Source of the DNA: Gemmatimonadetes bacterium T265
GTDB taxonomy: Bacteria; Gemmatimonadota; Gemmatimonadetes; Gemmatimonadales; Gemmatimonadaceae
Direction of reading: 5' to 3'
Length of the DNA: 64,000 nucleotides
Assembly: GCA_019973575.1 (NCBI GenBank)
Contig: BPUI01000001.1
Coordinates: 2,182,342 to 2,246,341 of the forward strand
Shown: piece after piece, positions 22,762-31,860 of the stretch
How the letters are laid out: each line of letters opens with the position of its first letter
Numbering within the stretch: the first letter of the stretch is position 1
Position numbers and translations under genes: made by a program
Notes under the pieces: model-generated
Database searches by the model: none
What the model was told of the DNA's origin: nothing
The model's input: only the letters and a program-made list of their open reading frames with translations

Positions 22762-24261
22762 GTGTTAGTCCTCGACCACGACCGCGCCGGCGGCTACTGG
22801 GGCGCCGTGTACGTCTTCACGGCCGTGAAGGGTCTCCAGGTCGTCATCGACGGCCCGGTGGGCTGCGAGAACCTCCCGGTCACTTCGGTCCTCCACTACA
22901 CCGACGCGCTCCCCCCGCACGAGCTGCCGATCGTCGTCACCGGGCTCGGCGAGGAAGAGTTGGGCCAGCACGGCACCGAGGGCGCGATGCGACGCGCGCA
23001 CCGCGCGCTCGACCCGGAGCTCCCGGCCGTCGTCGTCACGGGCTCGATCGCCGAGATGATCGGCGGCGGCGTGACGCCGGAGGGCACCGGGATCCAGCGC
23101 TTCCTCCCGCGCACGATCGACGAGGACCAGTGGCAGAGCGCCAACCGCGCGATGGCCTGGCTCTGGACCGAGTACGGCCTCAAGCGCGGCGTCGCGCCCA
23201 AGCCGCGCGAACGTGCCCCCGGCGAGCGCCCGCGCGTGAACATCCTCGGCCCCGCCTACGGCACGTTCAACCTGTGGAGCGACCTCGCGGAGATCCGCCG
23301 CCTCGTCGAGGGGATCGGCGCGGAGGTGAACCTCACCTTCCCGCTCGGCTGCCACCTCGCCGACGTGCCGCGGCTGGTCGACGCCGAGGCGAACGTGGTG
23401 ATGTACCGCGAGTACGGGCGGCTGCTCGCCGAGGCGCTCGGGCGCCCGTACTTCCAGGCGCCGATCGGCCTGCACTCGACGACCGCCTTCCTGCGTGCGT
23501 TAGGCGCGGAGCTCGGCCTCGACCCCGAGCCGTTCATCGCGCGCGAGAAGCACACGACGGTGAAGCCGCTCTGGGACCTGTGGCGGAGCGTGACGCAGGA
23601 CTTCTTCGGCACCGCGTCGTTCGCCGTCGTGGCGAACGAGACCTACGCGCGCGGGCTGCGGCACTTCCTGGAGGAGGAGCTCGGGATGCCGTGCACGTTC
23701 GCGGTCGCCCGGCGCCCCGGGCAGAAGACGGACAACGCCGCCGTGCGGCAGATGGTCCGCGAGAAGCCGCCGCTCGTGCTCTTCGGCTCGTACAACGAGC
23801 GGATGTACCTCGCCGAGTCGGGCGGCCGGGCGACGTACGTCCCGGCCTCGTTCCCGGGCGCGGTCGTGCGGCGGCACACGGGCACGCCGTTCATGGGCTA
23901 CGCCGGCGCGACGTACCTCGTGCAGGAGTGCTGCAACGCGCTCTTCGACGCCCTCTTCCAGATCATCCCGTTAGGCACGGAGCTCGACGCGATCGAGGCG
24001 ACGCCCGCGCGGGCGGGCGCCGCGGCCGGCTCGTCGGGGGCGGCCGAGGCCTCGCTGCGCGACGGGCCGCTCCCGTGGGACGACGCGGCGCGGGCGGGGC
24101 TCGACGAGGCGGTCGAGGCCGCGCCGTACGTGGCGCGGATCTCGGTCGCGAAGCAGGTGCGCGACCGCGCCGAGGGGGAGGCGCGGCGGGCGGGCGCGGC
24201 GGCGGTCACTCGCGCGTTCGTGGACGCGGCGCGCGGCGCACCCGTGGGGGCCGGACGGTGA
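22762..24261 (+). CDS. bchZ: BchZ, chlorophyllide reductase subunit
   Basis: A 499-residue partner of BchY. It opens with [21 protein letters not shown] and [23 protein letters not shown] (cluster Cys), followed by [15 protein letters not shown] and a NifK-like second domain ([20 protein letters not shown]). The start is GTG 22762. It ends 14 bases before the stop of the convergent bchO, with no obvious terminator between them. It completes the crtF-bchCXYZ unit; puf is not continuous with it because bchO intervenes in inverted orientation. Confidence 0.95.
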   Translation: MLVLDHDRAGGYWGAVYVFTAVKGLQVVIDGPVGCENLPVTSVLHYTDALPPHELPIVVTGLGEEELGQHGTEGAMRRAHRALDPELPAVVVTGSIAEMIGGGVTPEGTGIQRFLPRTIDEDQWQSANRAMAWLWTEYGLKRGVAPKPRERAPGERPRVNILGPAYGTFNLWSDLAEIRRLVEGIGAEVNLTFPLGCHLADVPRLVDAEANVVMYREYGRLLAEALGRPYFQAPIGLHSTTAFLRALGAELGLDPEPFIAREKHTTVKPLWDLWRSVTQDFFGTASFAVVANETYARGLRHFLEEELGMPCTFAVARRPGQKTDNAAVRQMVREKPPLVLFGSYNERMYLAESGGRATYVPASFPGAVVRRHTGTPFMGYAGATYLVQECCNALFDALFQIIPLGTELDAIEATPARAGAAAGSSGAAEASLRDGPLPWDDAARAGLDEAVEAAPYVARISVAKQVRDRAEGEARRAGAAAVTRAFVDAARGAPVGAGR

Positions 24262-24275
24262 CGACGCGCCCGCGG

Positions 24276-25208
24276 TCAGGCGGCGGCCTGCGCGCCGTGC
24301 TCCGCGCCCGCGCGCAGCACGCGCTCGGCCGTGGCGTCGCCCGCCTCCTCGTGCATGAGGTGTCCCTGCCGCTCCCACACCTCGAAGGCGGAGCCGGGGA
24401 CGTAGGCGGCGACGCGACGCGCCGCGCTTGGCGGAACCCAGCGGTCGGCCGCGCCGGCCAGGAGCAGCGTCGGGACGCGGAGCCGGTGCACGTCGCGGAG
24501 CAGCGGCTCGAGTTCCCACCGGGTCATCATCGTGAGCGCGGAGCGGACGTGGCGCTCGCTCGTCGCGAGCCCCTCGTAGCAGCTGACGAGGAGCGGCGGC
24601 ACGCGCGAGCCGCTGGAGCGGAGCAGCGCCTCGACGACGCCCGCGCGCGCGGCGTACTGCGCCGCGAGGCGCGAGACGAGGCCGCCGGCGAACAGCCCGC
24701 GCAACCACGGGCCGGCGAAGAAGCGGTACAGCTCCGGCGGCGGCACGATCGCGGCGTTGATGCCGACGAGCGCCCGCGCCTCGGGAAGCGCGCCGTCGAG
24801 CGCCATGCGCACGAGCACGGCGGCGCCGGCGGAGTGCCCGGCGGCGAGCTGCGGCGCGACGCCGAGGACGGCGAGGAGCGCGGCGACGTCGGCGGCCATG
24901 CCGGGGAGCGTGAGGCGCTCCGGCGGCGGTGCGGCGGTGAAGGCGTGGCCGGGGAGGTCGCAGGCGACGACCGTGTACCGCGCGGCCAGGCGCGGCAGCA
25001 CGCGGAGCCAGCTGTGCGTCCCGCCGCCCGTGCCGTGGAGGAGCAGGACCGCCGGGCCGCGCCCGGCGACCTGGACGTGCCAGGTGTAGCCCGCGGCCTC
25101 GACGAAGCGGCTCGCCGCCGCGTTCGGCCAGCGGCCGCGCCACTCGGCCCAGTCCGGCCCCGCACCCGGGGCCGGCGGGCCGGTCACATCGTTAGGCGCG
25201 CCGGTCAC
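24276..25208 (-). CDS. bchO: BchO, alpha/beta hydrolase of the Mg-chelatase gene group
   Basis: The product has ~310 residues from GTG 25208 (GTG 25187 also possible). It has an alpha/beta-hydrolase fold with oxyanion LLLHGTGGGTHSW, nucleophile elbow AAGHSAGAAVLVRMAL, an acidic strand (LLLAGAADRWVPP) and the final His in ERQGHLMHEE. The N-terminus WPNAAASRFVEAAGYTWHVQ is typical of BchO, which usually follows bchID and whose biochemical role is unproven. Here it lies on the opposite strand between bchZ and pufB. An ATG at 25331 would overlap the pufB start, so I reject it. Confidence 0.85.
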   Translation of the reverse strand: MTGAPNDVTGPPAPGAGPDWAEWRGRWPNAAASRFVEAAGYTWHVQVAGRGPAVLLLHGTGGGTHSWLRVLPRLAARYTVVACDLPGHAFTAAPPPERLTLPGMAADVAALLAVLGVAPQLAAGHSAGAAVLVRMALDGALPEARALVGINAAIVPPPELYRFFAGPWLRGLFAGGLVSRLAAQYAARAGVVEALLRSSGSRVPPLLVSCYEGLATSERHVRSALTMMTRWELEPLLRDVHRLRVPTLLLAGAADRWVPPSAARRVAAYVPGSAFEVWERQGHLMHEEAGDATAERVLRAGAEHGAQAAA

Positions 25209-25230
25209 GGCGCGCGATCCCCGCGGCGCG

Positions 25231-25253
25231 CGCGCGTGTTCGGGACACGCGCG
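25231..25253. promoter_or_regulatory. perfect inverted repeat in the bchO-pufB divergent region
   Basis: CGCGCGTGT - TCGGG - ACACGCGCG forms a 9-bp perfect palindrome in the 116-base region between the divergent bchO and pufB genes. It contains TGT-N5-ACA, not the PpsR spacing. It may be an operator for puf or a leader hairpin. No clear -35/-10 pair was found for puf. Confidence 0.5.
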
Positions 25254-25324
25254 GCGCCGCCCACCACGCCGCCCGCGGCCGGCCGGGTCCGGCGCGTGGC
25301 GGCCACCACCCTCCGGAGGTCGGA

Positions 25325-25648
25325 ATGACATCCCCCTCGCAGTCGACCCTCTCGTCCGCGCCGCCCTACGGGTCGGGGTACGGCGACCTGACGGCGCGCC
25401 CCTCCACGCCCACCTCGGGCCTCAACGAGGACGAGGCGCGCGGGTTCAACAGCGTGTTCTTCGCGAGCTTCGTCGGCTTCACGGTGATCGCGGCGATCGC
25501 GCACTTCCTCGTCTGGCAGTGGCGGCCGTGGATCCCCGGCGCCGCCGGCTACCCGACGCGCACGGCGCAGACCGCGCCCGCGGTCAAGGCGGAACCCGCC
25601 GCGCACCCGGCCGTGCAGCTCGCGGCCGCCACCCCCACGCCGCGTTAG
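25325..25648 (+). CDS. pufB: LH1 antenna beta subunit
   Basis: The light-harvesting 1 beta polypeptide, which binds bacteriochlorophyll with alpha in the ring around the reaction centre. ATG 25325 has CCGGAGG upstream. The LH1-beta core is GLNEDEARGFNSVFFASFVGF, then AIAHFLVWQWRPWIPG with the axial His in AIAH. At 107 residues it is about twice the usual 48-60. The extra residues are a Ser/Pro/Thr-rich N-terminal leader (~33 residues) and an Ala/Pro/Thr-rich C-terminal tail (~35 residues). Confidence 0.92.
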   Translation: MTSPSQSTLSSAPPYGSGYGDLTARPSTPTSGLNEDEARGFNSVFFASFVGFTVIAAIAHFLVWQWRPWIPGAAGYPTRTAQTAPAVKAEPAAHPAVQLAAATPTPR

Positions 25649-25657
25649 GAGACCGTC

Positions 25658-25837
25658 ATGCATCGCATCTGGATGATCTTCGACCCGCGGCGCACGCTCA
25701 TCGCGCTGTTCACGTTCCTGTTCGTGCTCGCGCTGGTGATCCATTTCATCCTCCTGAGCACCAACCGGTACAACTGGCTCGACGCGAACGCGCGCGCCTC
25801 GGCCGCGGAAATCTCGCCGCTCCCCGGCGGGCGTTAA
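25658..25837 (+). CDS. pufA: LH1 antenna alpha subunit
   Basis: A 59-residue polypeptide: [18 protein letters not shown], a transmembrane helix ending [11 protein letters not shown], then RYNWLDANA. The His before FILL is the bacteriochlorophyll ligand, and the Trp in YNWL is conserved in LH1-alpha. ATG 25658 lies nine bases after pufB with TTAGGAG upstream. The last codons lie in the first unit of a 15-base tandem repeat. Confidence 0.95.
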   Translation: MHRIWMIFDPRRTLIALFTFLFVLALVIHFILLSTNRYNWLDANARASAAEISPLPGGR

Positions 25838-25900
25838 GCCGGCGGGCGCTAACCCGGCGGGCGCCGGCCGACCGGAGGGGGCGCCTGCCCGGGCCCCCTC
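25825..25900 (+). promoter_or_regulatory. pufA-pufL intercistronic repeat and stem-loop
   Basis: Three tandem 15-base units (CGGCGGGCG plus six variable bases) at 25825-25869 run from the pufA end. A strong hairpin follows: GAGGGGGC - 10-base loop - GCCCCCTC (25875-25900). In Rhodobacter a hairpin at this place stabilises the pufBA message and helps give excess LH1 over reaction centre. The same role is inferred here from position and structure. Short direct repeats (GTTCGTTCACCCG twice) lie between the hairpin and pufL. Confidence 0.7.
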
Positions 25901-25996
25901 GCACGCTCCCTCGCACGTTCCGTTCTTTCCCCGTTCGTTCACCCGGTTCGTTCACCCGCGGCGGCCGCCCCTGGCGGCCTGTGGAGGGCCCAACGC

Positions 25997-26821
25997 GTGG
26001 CCATGCTCAGCTACGAGGCCAAGTACCGCGTCCGGGGCGGCACCCTGATCGGCGGCGACCTGTTCGACTTCTGGGTCGGGCCCTTCTACGTCGGCTTCTT
26101 CGGCGTCACGACCATCTTCTTCGCCGTCGTCGGCACGCTGCTCTGCGTCTGGGGCGCGGCGATCGGCGGCACGTGGAACCTCTGGCAGATCAACATCGCC
26201 CCGCCCGACCTGAAGTACGGGCTGGGCCTCGCCCCGCTGCGCGCGGGCGGGCTGTGGCAGCTCATCACGATCGCCGCGACCGGGGCGTTCGTGAGCTGGG
26301 CGCTGCGGCAGGCCGAGATCTCGCGGAAGCTCGGGATGGGGATGCACGTCCCGTGGGCGTACGGCGTGGCCGTCTTCGCCTACGTCACGCTCGTCATCAT
26401 CCGCCCCTTCCTGCTCGGCGCCTGGGGGCACGGCTTCCCCTACGGCATCCTCAGCCACCTCGACTGGGTGAGCAACGTCGGGTACCAGTACCTGCACTTC
26501 CACTACAACCCGCTGCACATGATCGCGGTGTCGCTCTTTTTCACGACGACGCTCGCGCTCTCGATGCACGGGTCGGTGATCCTCTCGATGGTGAACCCCA
26601 AGAAGGGGGAGCCGGTGAAGACGAACGAGCACGAGAACACGTACTTCCGCGACGTGCTCGGCTACTCGATCGGCGCGGTCGGCATCCACCGCCTCGGGCT
26701 CGGGCTCGCGTTAGGCGCCGGGATCTTTTCGGCGCTCTGCATCGTCGTGAGTGGGCCGCTCTGGACCAAGGGCTGGCCCGAGTGGTGGGACTGGTGGCTC
26801 AACCTCCCGATCTGGCGCTGA
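25997..26821 (+). CDS. pufL: reaction centre L subunit
   Basis: A core subunit of the type-2 reaction centre, 274 residues, five transmembrane helices. Starts at GTG 25997 (ATG 26003 is possible). Conserved features are [68 protein letters not shown] (special-pair and iron/quinone-side His) and [24 protein letters not shown] (Fe ligand His, Q-B pocket). Length is standard. It lies 160 bases after pufA, beyond the stem-loop. Confidence 0.97.
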   Translation: MAMLSYEAKYRVRGGTLIGGDLFDFWVGPFYVGFFGVTTIFFAVVGTLLCVWGAAIGGTWNLWQINIAPPDLKYGLGLAPLRAGGLWQLITIAATGAFVSWALRQAEISRKLGMGMHVPWAYGVAVFAYVTLVIIRPFLLGAWGHGFPYGILSHLDWVSNVGYQYLHFHYNPLHMIAVSLFFTTTLALSMHGSVILSMVNPKKGEPVKTNEHENTYFRDVLGYSIGAVGIHRLGLGLALGAGIFSALCIVVSGPLWTKGWPEWWDWWLNLPIWR

Positions 26822-26831
26822 GGGCCTGACG

Positions 26832-28271
26832 ATGGCGACCATCACACGACCGACCGCGACGACCGCCCCCGAACCGATGGACCCGGTGACCGGGCTCCTG
26901 CCGCGGCTCGAGTACCAGAACCTGTTCACCGGCGTGCAGGTGCGCACCGCGCCCGACTGGGGCGTGCCGGTCGCGCAGCGCGTCTTCACCCGGCAGGGCG
27001 CGCCGGGCTTCTCGTACTGGCTCGGCAAGATCGGCGACGCGCAGGTCGGGCCCATCTACCTCGGCGCGACCGGGGTCGCGTCGCTGATCTTCGGCTTCAC
27101 GGCGTTCGAGATCATCGGCCTCAACATGTTCGCGTCGGTGAACTGGAACCCGATCCAGTTCGTACGGCGCCTGCCGTGGCTCGCGCTCGAGCCGCCGCCG
27201 CCCGCCTACGGGCTGCACATCCCGCCGCTCAACCAGGGCGGGTGGTGGCTCATGGCCGGGTTCTTTCTCACCACCAGCATCATCCTCTGGTGGGTGCGCA
27301 CCTACCGCCGCGCGCGCGCGTTAGGCCTGGGCACGCACCTGCCGTGGGCGTTCGCCTCGGCGATCTTTCTGTACCTGTCGCTCGGCTTCATCCGGCCGGT
27401 GCTCATGGGGAGCTGGGGGGAGGCGGTGCCGTTCGGCATCCTGCCGCACCTCGACTGGACGGCGGCGTTCAGCATCCGCTACGGGAACCTGTTCTACAAC
27501 CCGTTCCACATGCTGAGCATCGTCTTCCTCTACGGGTCGACGTTGCTCTTCGCGATGCACGGCGCGACGATTCTCGCGGTGAGCCGCGTGGGGGGTGAGC
27601 GCGAGATCGAGCAGATCACCGACCGCGGCACGGCGACCGAGCGCGCGGCGCTCTTCTGGCGCTGGACGATGGGGTGGAACGCGACGATGGAGAGCATCCA
27701 CCGCTGGAGCTGGTGGTTCGCGTTCCTCACGACGTTCACCGGCGCGATCGGGATCCTGCTCACCGGCACGGCGGTCGACAACTGGTACCTGTGGGGGCAG
27801 AAGCACGGCCTCACGCCCCAGTACCCGGCGACGATCGTGATCGCGCCGCAGAAGGCGCGGGACCTACGGGGCTACTACCAGGGCACGCCGCCCGACACGT
27901 TCCCGGGCGCGACGCGCGGGCAGCACATCGGGCGGCTCCAGCAGCCGACGTCCGTGCTCCAGACGCCGACGGTCGCCAACCCCGCCGCGGGCGCGATGCC
28001 GAACGCGAGCACCAACCCGAGCGCGCAGCCCAACCCCGCCGGCGCGACGACGACGAGCCCGTACCCCGGGCAGAACCCGACGCAGCCGATGGGCGCCGCG
28101 CCACCGGCCAACGCCGGCACCGCGCCGCTGCCCAGGGGCGCGCCCGCGCCCTACTATCCGAACAACCCGGCCAACGCCAAGCCCCGCGTGACGCCGCCCC
28201 CCGGCGCGTCGCGCAACGAGGCCCCCACGCAGGGCACCACGCCGGCCCCCAAGGCAGGGAGGACGCCATGA
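26832..28271 (+). CDS. pufM: reaction centre M subunit with long C-terminal extension
   Basis: Partner of PufL; it carries the Q-A site and part of the special pair. Starts at ATG 26832, 10 bases after pufL, and is 479 residues against ~306-330 in typical PufM. The core is standard: [23 protein letters not shown], the His-rich helix D ([15 protein letters not shown]), AMHGATIL and [19 protein letters not shown]. After about residue 330 a ~150-residue Pro/Asn/Ala/Thr-rich, apparently disordered tail follows ([20 protein letters not shown]). Its stop overlaps the pufC start. Confidence 0.96.
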   Translation: MATITRPTATTAPEPMDPVTGLLPRLEYQNLFTGVQVRTAPDWGVPVAQRVFTRQGAPGFSYWLGKIGDAQVGPIYLGATGVASLIFGFTAFEIIGLNMFASVNWNPIQFVRRLPWLALEPPPPAYGLHIPPLNQGGWWLMAGFFLTTSIILWWVRTYRRARALGLGTHLPWAFASAIFLYLSLGFIRPVLMGSWGEAVPFGILPHLDWTAAFSIRYGNLFYNPFHMLSIVFLYGSTLLFAMHGATILAVSRVGGEREIEQITDRGTATERAALFWRWTMGWNATMESIHRWSWWFAFLTTFTGAIGILLTGTAVDNWYLWGQKHGLTPQYPATIVIAPQKARDLRGYYQGTPPDTFPGATRGQHIGRLQQPTSVLQTPTVANPAAGAMPNASTNPSAQPNPAGATTTSPYPGQNPTQPMGAAPPANAGTAPLPRGAPAPYYPNNPANAKPRVTPPPGASRNEAPTQGTTPAPKAGRTP

Positions 28272-29476
28272 CGCTCCGCCTGCGGACGACCGTCGCCCTC
28301 CCCCTGGCCGCCGCGGCGCTCGGGGCGTGCCAGCTCGGGAAGAAGGAAAGCGCGCAGCTCGGCTACCGCGGCGTCGGCGAGGAGCAAAACATCGACGTGC
28401 GCAACGAGCGCGCGGTGCTCGCGCGCAACGTGGCGCTCCCCCCGCTGCCGCCCGCGCCGCCCAACACGCCGGTCGGCAACTGGCAGAACGTGCAGGTGCT
28501 CGTCAACCTGCCGGCCGGCGAGTTCACGCGCACGATGCAGGCGATGACCAACTGGGTGTCGCCCAAGACGGGGTCGCAGGCGGGGTGCATCTACTGCCAC
28601 AACCCCGCCAACTACGCGTCCGACGAGAAGTACGCGAAGGTCGTCTCGCGGCGCATGCTGCTCATGACGCGCGACCTGAACACCAACTGGCGCGCGCACG
28701 TGAAGCTGACGGGCGTGACCTGCTACACCTGCCACTACGGGGCCCCGGTCCCGCGCGCCGGGCTCTGGCACCAGACGGACGAGAACCAGTACCTGCGCGC
28801 CTACCTCGACCGCTCCGACGTGCGCGTGCAGGCCTACACGGTCCCCCACACCGCGCTCGACAACTCGTCGATCCGCCAGGCCGACTGGACGTACGCGCTC
28901 ATGATCAACATGAGCAACTCGCTCGGCGTCAACTGCACGTTCTGCCACAACAGCCGCTCGTGGGCGAGCTGGCAGAACGCGCCGTGGACGCGCGTGTCGG
29001 CGCTCTACGGGCTCCGGATGACGCGCCACATCAACCAGACCTACATCGGCCCGCTGGGGACGGTGCTCCCCGCCGTCCGGCTCGGCGAACGCGGCGACCC
29101 GCCGATGGTCGGCTGCGCGACGTGCCACAACGGCGTGCACAAGCCGCTCGCCGGGGTGAGCATGGTGAAGGACTACCCCGCGCTCTGGGGCCACCCGGGG
29201 CCGTGGAACGCCCGGATCGCCTCTGACACGGCGTACGACGGGATCATCGACCGCCGCGACCCGGCATCGGGCGTGCCGACCGACTCGTCGTCACGGCCGA
29301 CCCCGGACCCGTACCCGCGCTCGCGCCCCGCGCCGGTGCCGCCGCGCGCGGCCGCGGTCTCGGGACTGGACGCGGCGGAGCAGCTCCTCACGGTCCGCCC
29401 GACGCCGGTCGGGCCGGTGTCGGGGGCGCGCGTCGCCTCGCGGGTCGGCGCGCGGCCCGTGGCGGGCGGCGGCTGA
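28268..29476 (+). CDS. pufC: tetraheme cytochrome c subunit of the reaction centre
   Basis: Re-reduces the photo-oxidised special pair. ATG 28268 overlaps the pufM stop (ATGA). It has a lipoprotein signal ([10 protein letters not shown]), so the N-terminal Cys is probably acylated. Four CxxCH heme sites are present: CIYCH, CYTCH, CTFCH and CATCH. Axial Met candidates lie in [11 protein letters not shown] and RRMLLM. At 402 residues it is slightly longer than usual because of a Pro/Arg-rich C-terminal tail (~80 residues) after the last heme. Confidence 0.96.
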   Translation: MTLRLRTTVALPLAAAALGACQLGKKESAQLGYRGVGEEQNIDVRNERAVLARNVALPPLPPAPPNTPVGNWQNVQVLVNLPAGEFTRTMQAMTNWVSPKTGSQAGCIYCHNPANYASDEKYAKVVSRRMLLMTRDLNTNWRAHVKLTGVTCYTCHYGAPVPRAGLWHQTDENQYLRAYLDRSDVRVQAYTVPHTALDNSSIRQADWTYALMINMSNSLGVNCTFCHNSRSWASWQNAPWTRVSALYGLRMTRHINQTYIGPLGTVLPAVRLGERGDPPMVGCATCHNGVHKPLAGVSMVKDYPALWGHPGPWNARIASDTAYDGIIDRRDPASGVPTDSSSRPTPDPYPRSRPAPVPPRAAAVSGLDAAEQLLTVRPTPVGPVSGARVASRVGARPVAGGG

Positions 29477-29518
29477 CGTAAGGCGCTCGCGCGTTAGGCG
29501 CCCCGTGGCCGTGCCCGC

Positions 29519-29803
29519 GTGACGGCGGCCGCGCTCCTCCGCCCCGCGCTCGTCGACGCCGTCCTGGCGCTGCTCGCCCTCGAGTCGGTGTGGCTTGGGT
29601 GGCGCGGGCGCCGGACGGGGGCGCCGGGGGCGGGGTTCGTGCTGTCGTTTGCGGGCGCCGGGGCGGGGCTCCTGATCGCGCTGCGCGCCGTGCTCGCGGG
29701 GTGGCCGGCGTGGGTGGCGCTCGCCGGACTGGCGGCTGCCGGGGTATCGAATCTGCTGCATATCGGGGGAGCAGCGGCGCGGGGCGCACGGCGTTACATA
29801 TGA
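29519..29803 (+). CDS. small hydrophobic membrane protein after pufC
   Basis: GTG 29519 gives 94 residues with three predicted membrane segments: ALVDAVLALLALESVWLG, FVLSFAGAGAGLLIALRAVLAG and AWVALAGLAAAGVSNLLHIG, with basic patches at the ends. No family is recognised. It lies 42 bases after pufC on the same strand and so could be co-transcribed with puf. Extra small membrane subunits are known in some reaction-centre complexes; a link here is only positional. Confidence 0.55.
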   Translation: MTAAALLRPALVDAVLALLALESVWLGWRGRRTGAPGAGFVLSFAGAGAGLLIALRAVLAGWPAWVALAGLAAAGVSNLLHIGGAAARGARRYI

Positions 29804-29885
29804 TCTGGTTGATGCACGCAGCGCCCGCGCCAACACCACGCGCGGCGTGCGGCGCGCGCGGCACATCCGGACGTTGGGGGCGCCA

Positions 29886-31820
29886 GTGGACACACACACA
29901 CCTACACGCAGCACGGTGACGGCCGGCGGCCCGTTGTCGGCGTTCGCGGTTCCGGTCGCCCGCCTGGCTGCCCTGTCGCGGTGGGCCGAGGCGGCGGGCT
30001 ACGACTTCGAGCAGTTAATCCGCCGCACGCCGTCGGCCGACGTCTACCTCGCGGTGCTCCGTGCCACGCGCGCCTACCGGGACATCGTCGTCGTGCACCA
30101 CCTGCCGGACATCGACCCGGCCGCGTTGCGCCGCGCGGTCGGCGCGCAGGTGTTCGCGGCGAGTGCGATCAAACACCCGGGCGTCGCGCCCGTCGAAGAC
30201 GTGGGGTTCACGAGCGACGGGCGCCTGTACATCGCGACCGCGCGTCCCGACGGCTCCTCGTTGAGCGAAGTCCTCGCCGACGACGGCGCGTTGCCGGCGC
30301 GGCGGGCGCTCGATCTCGGGCTGCAGCTCGCCGACGCGCTGGCCGCGGCGCACGGGCTCGGCGTGGTGCACGGCCGGCTCACGCCCGACAGCGTGGTCCT
30401 CGTCCCGCGGCAGCGGGGACGCCCGGAACGCGCCGTCGTGCTCGGCTTCGGCACGGCGGCGGCGCAGGACGCCGTGCGGCTCGTGCGCGGGGTCGCTCCG
30501 GAGGAGCCGCAACCGTTCGCGAGCCCGGAGCGCGCCGCCGGAGGACCACCGACGTTCCGGGACGACGTCTTCGGCCTTGCCTCGGTGATGCTGAGCATGC
30601 TCGCGGGCGGCCCGCCGCCGGTGGTGCGCGCGGCCGCGGATCCGCCGCAGCCGGCCCCGGCCGACGTCGCGCCGAAGGACGCGACCGAAGTGCTGCAACG
30701 AGCGCGCGCGGCCGATCCCACCCAACGCTACGCGTCGGGGCTCGAGTTCCGGGACGCGCTGCGCGCCGCCGGCGACGCGCGGACGGTCCGGTCGGCGATG
30801 GTCCGTGTTCCGCCCGCGAACGAGGGCGCGTCCGCCGCGCTCGTCCGGTCGGAGTTCCCGACGCAGGTCGCGACGCGCGACGCGCGCGCGCTCCCGGGCG
30901 TCCACCGCACCCGCGCCCGCACGCTCATCGCGGCCGGGGTGACCGGCACGCTCGCGGCGTGGGGCGCGGCGTCCGCGTGGAACAGTCGTACGCCGGCCGA
31001 CGTCTCGTCGCCCTTGAACGCGACCGCCCGCGTGTCCCGCCGGGCCGCGGTAATCCTTCCGGTCCCGGATTCCGCCGTCGCATCGGCACCGCCGACGTCC
31101 GCACCGCCAACGTCAGCACCGGCCGCCGCGGTCCCGCAAGCCGAGCCCGGACCGGCCGCGGCGCTCGCGACCGTTCCGGTGACGCGCCAACCGAGGACGG
31201 GCGCTGGCGCGGTGGCGCGCGGAGCGGAGCGCTCCGGCGCGACCGCCGGCGCGACGCCCACGCCGCGTCTAACGACGGGCGCGTCGAGCGTCGCGCCCGC
31301 GAGCGTTGCGGTCGCGGGCGTCGGACCGCGGGACAGTGCGGCGCCGGGCGTCGCGCCGGCGGCGCGGTTCCCCGTGACGACCACCGCGGCCGGCGACGTC
31401 GCGGCGGGCCCGCCCGCCGCGCGGACCGCGACGACCGCCGGGCCCGCGAGCGCCAACGTCGGCGCTGCGGACGCCGCCCGCGCCGACGCCGCGACCAGCG
31501 CGGCCGGTGTCCGGGCGGCGCTCGCCGAGTACGCGCAGGCGATCGAGGCGCGCGACCTCGCGTCGCTGCGGCGCGTCTACCCCGGCATGACCGAGGAGCA
31601 GCGGCGCGCGTGGGTCGCGTTCTTCGGCGGGGTCTCGGACCTACACGCCCGGCTCGTCGTCGGCGACGTCACGAGCGCGGGCGGGACGGCGCAGGCCCGC
31701 GTGCGCGGCACGTACGAATACCAGAACCTGCACCCGCACCGCACCGAGCGGTCGCCGGTCAGCTTCACCGCCACTCTCGCCCGGGACGGATCCGGCTGGC
31801 GGGTCCGCACGGTCGAGTGA
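29886..31820 (+). CDS. membrane-anchored pseudokinase with NTF2-like C-terminus
   Basis: Starts at GTG 29886, 644 residues. Residues ~30-300 have the Ser/Thr kinase fold, but catalytic positions are changed: the HRDLKPEN loop reads HGRLTPDS, DFG reads GFG, and the VAIK lysine strand reads IVVVHHLP. It therefore should not phosphorylate. A membrane span follows (LIAAGVTGTLAAWGAASAW, ~residue 350), then ~200 Ala/Pro/Thr-rich residues, and a final domain (AALAEYAQAIEARDLASLRRVYPGMTEEQ) resembling NTF2/SnoaL folds. It lies after the puf operon, possibly as a scaffold or sensor. Confidence 0.75.
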   Translation: MDTHTPTRSTVTAGGPLSAFAVPVARLAALSRWAEAAGYDFEQLIRRTPSADVYLAVLRATRAYRDIVVVHHLPDIDPAALRRAVGAQVFAASAIKHPGVAPVEDVGFTSDGRLYIATARPDGSSLSEVLADDGALPARRALDLGLQLADALAAAHGLGVVHGRLTPDSVVLVPRQRGRPERAVVLGFGTAAAQDAVRLVRGVAPEEPQPFASPERAAGGPPTFRDDVFGLASVMLSMLAGGPPPVVRAAADPPQPAPADVAPKDATEVLQRARAADPTQRYASGLEFRDALRAAGDARTVRSAMVRVPPANEGASAALVRSEFPTQVATRDARALPGVHRTRARTLIAAGVTGTLAAWGAASAWNSRTPADVSSPLNATARVSRRAAVILPVPDSAVASAPPTSAPPTSAPAAAVPQAEPGPAAALATVPVTRQPRTGAGAVARGAERSGATAGATPTPRLTTGASSVAPASVAVAGVGPRDSAAPGVAPAARFPVTTTAAGDVAAGPPAARTATTAGPASANVGAADAARADAATSAAGVRAALAEYAQAIEARDLASLRRVYPGMTEEQRRAWVAFFGGVSDLHARLVVGDVTSAGGTAQARVRGTYEYQNLHPHRTERSPVSFTATLARDGSGWRVRTVE

Positions 31821-31844
31821 CCGCCGGCGGATCGTCGCCGGCGG
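31821..31844. terminator. hairpin between convergent genes
   Basis: A perfect 9-bp inverted repeat, CCGCCGGCG - 6 bases - CGCCGGCGG, directly after the pseudokinase stop and before the convergent outer-membrane protein stop. It has no T-tract, so I call it a possible bidirectional terminator on position and symmetry only. Confidence 0.45.
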
Positions 31845-31860
31845 ACGACGCTCACCGCGC

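Noticed and set aside
25209-25331. N-terminal extension of bchO to ATG 25331
   Set aside because: It would run through the palindrome and overlap the pufB ribosome-binding site and start; the BchO family begins near WPNAAASRFV.
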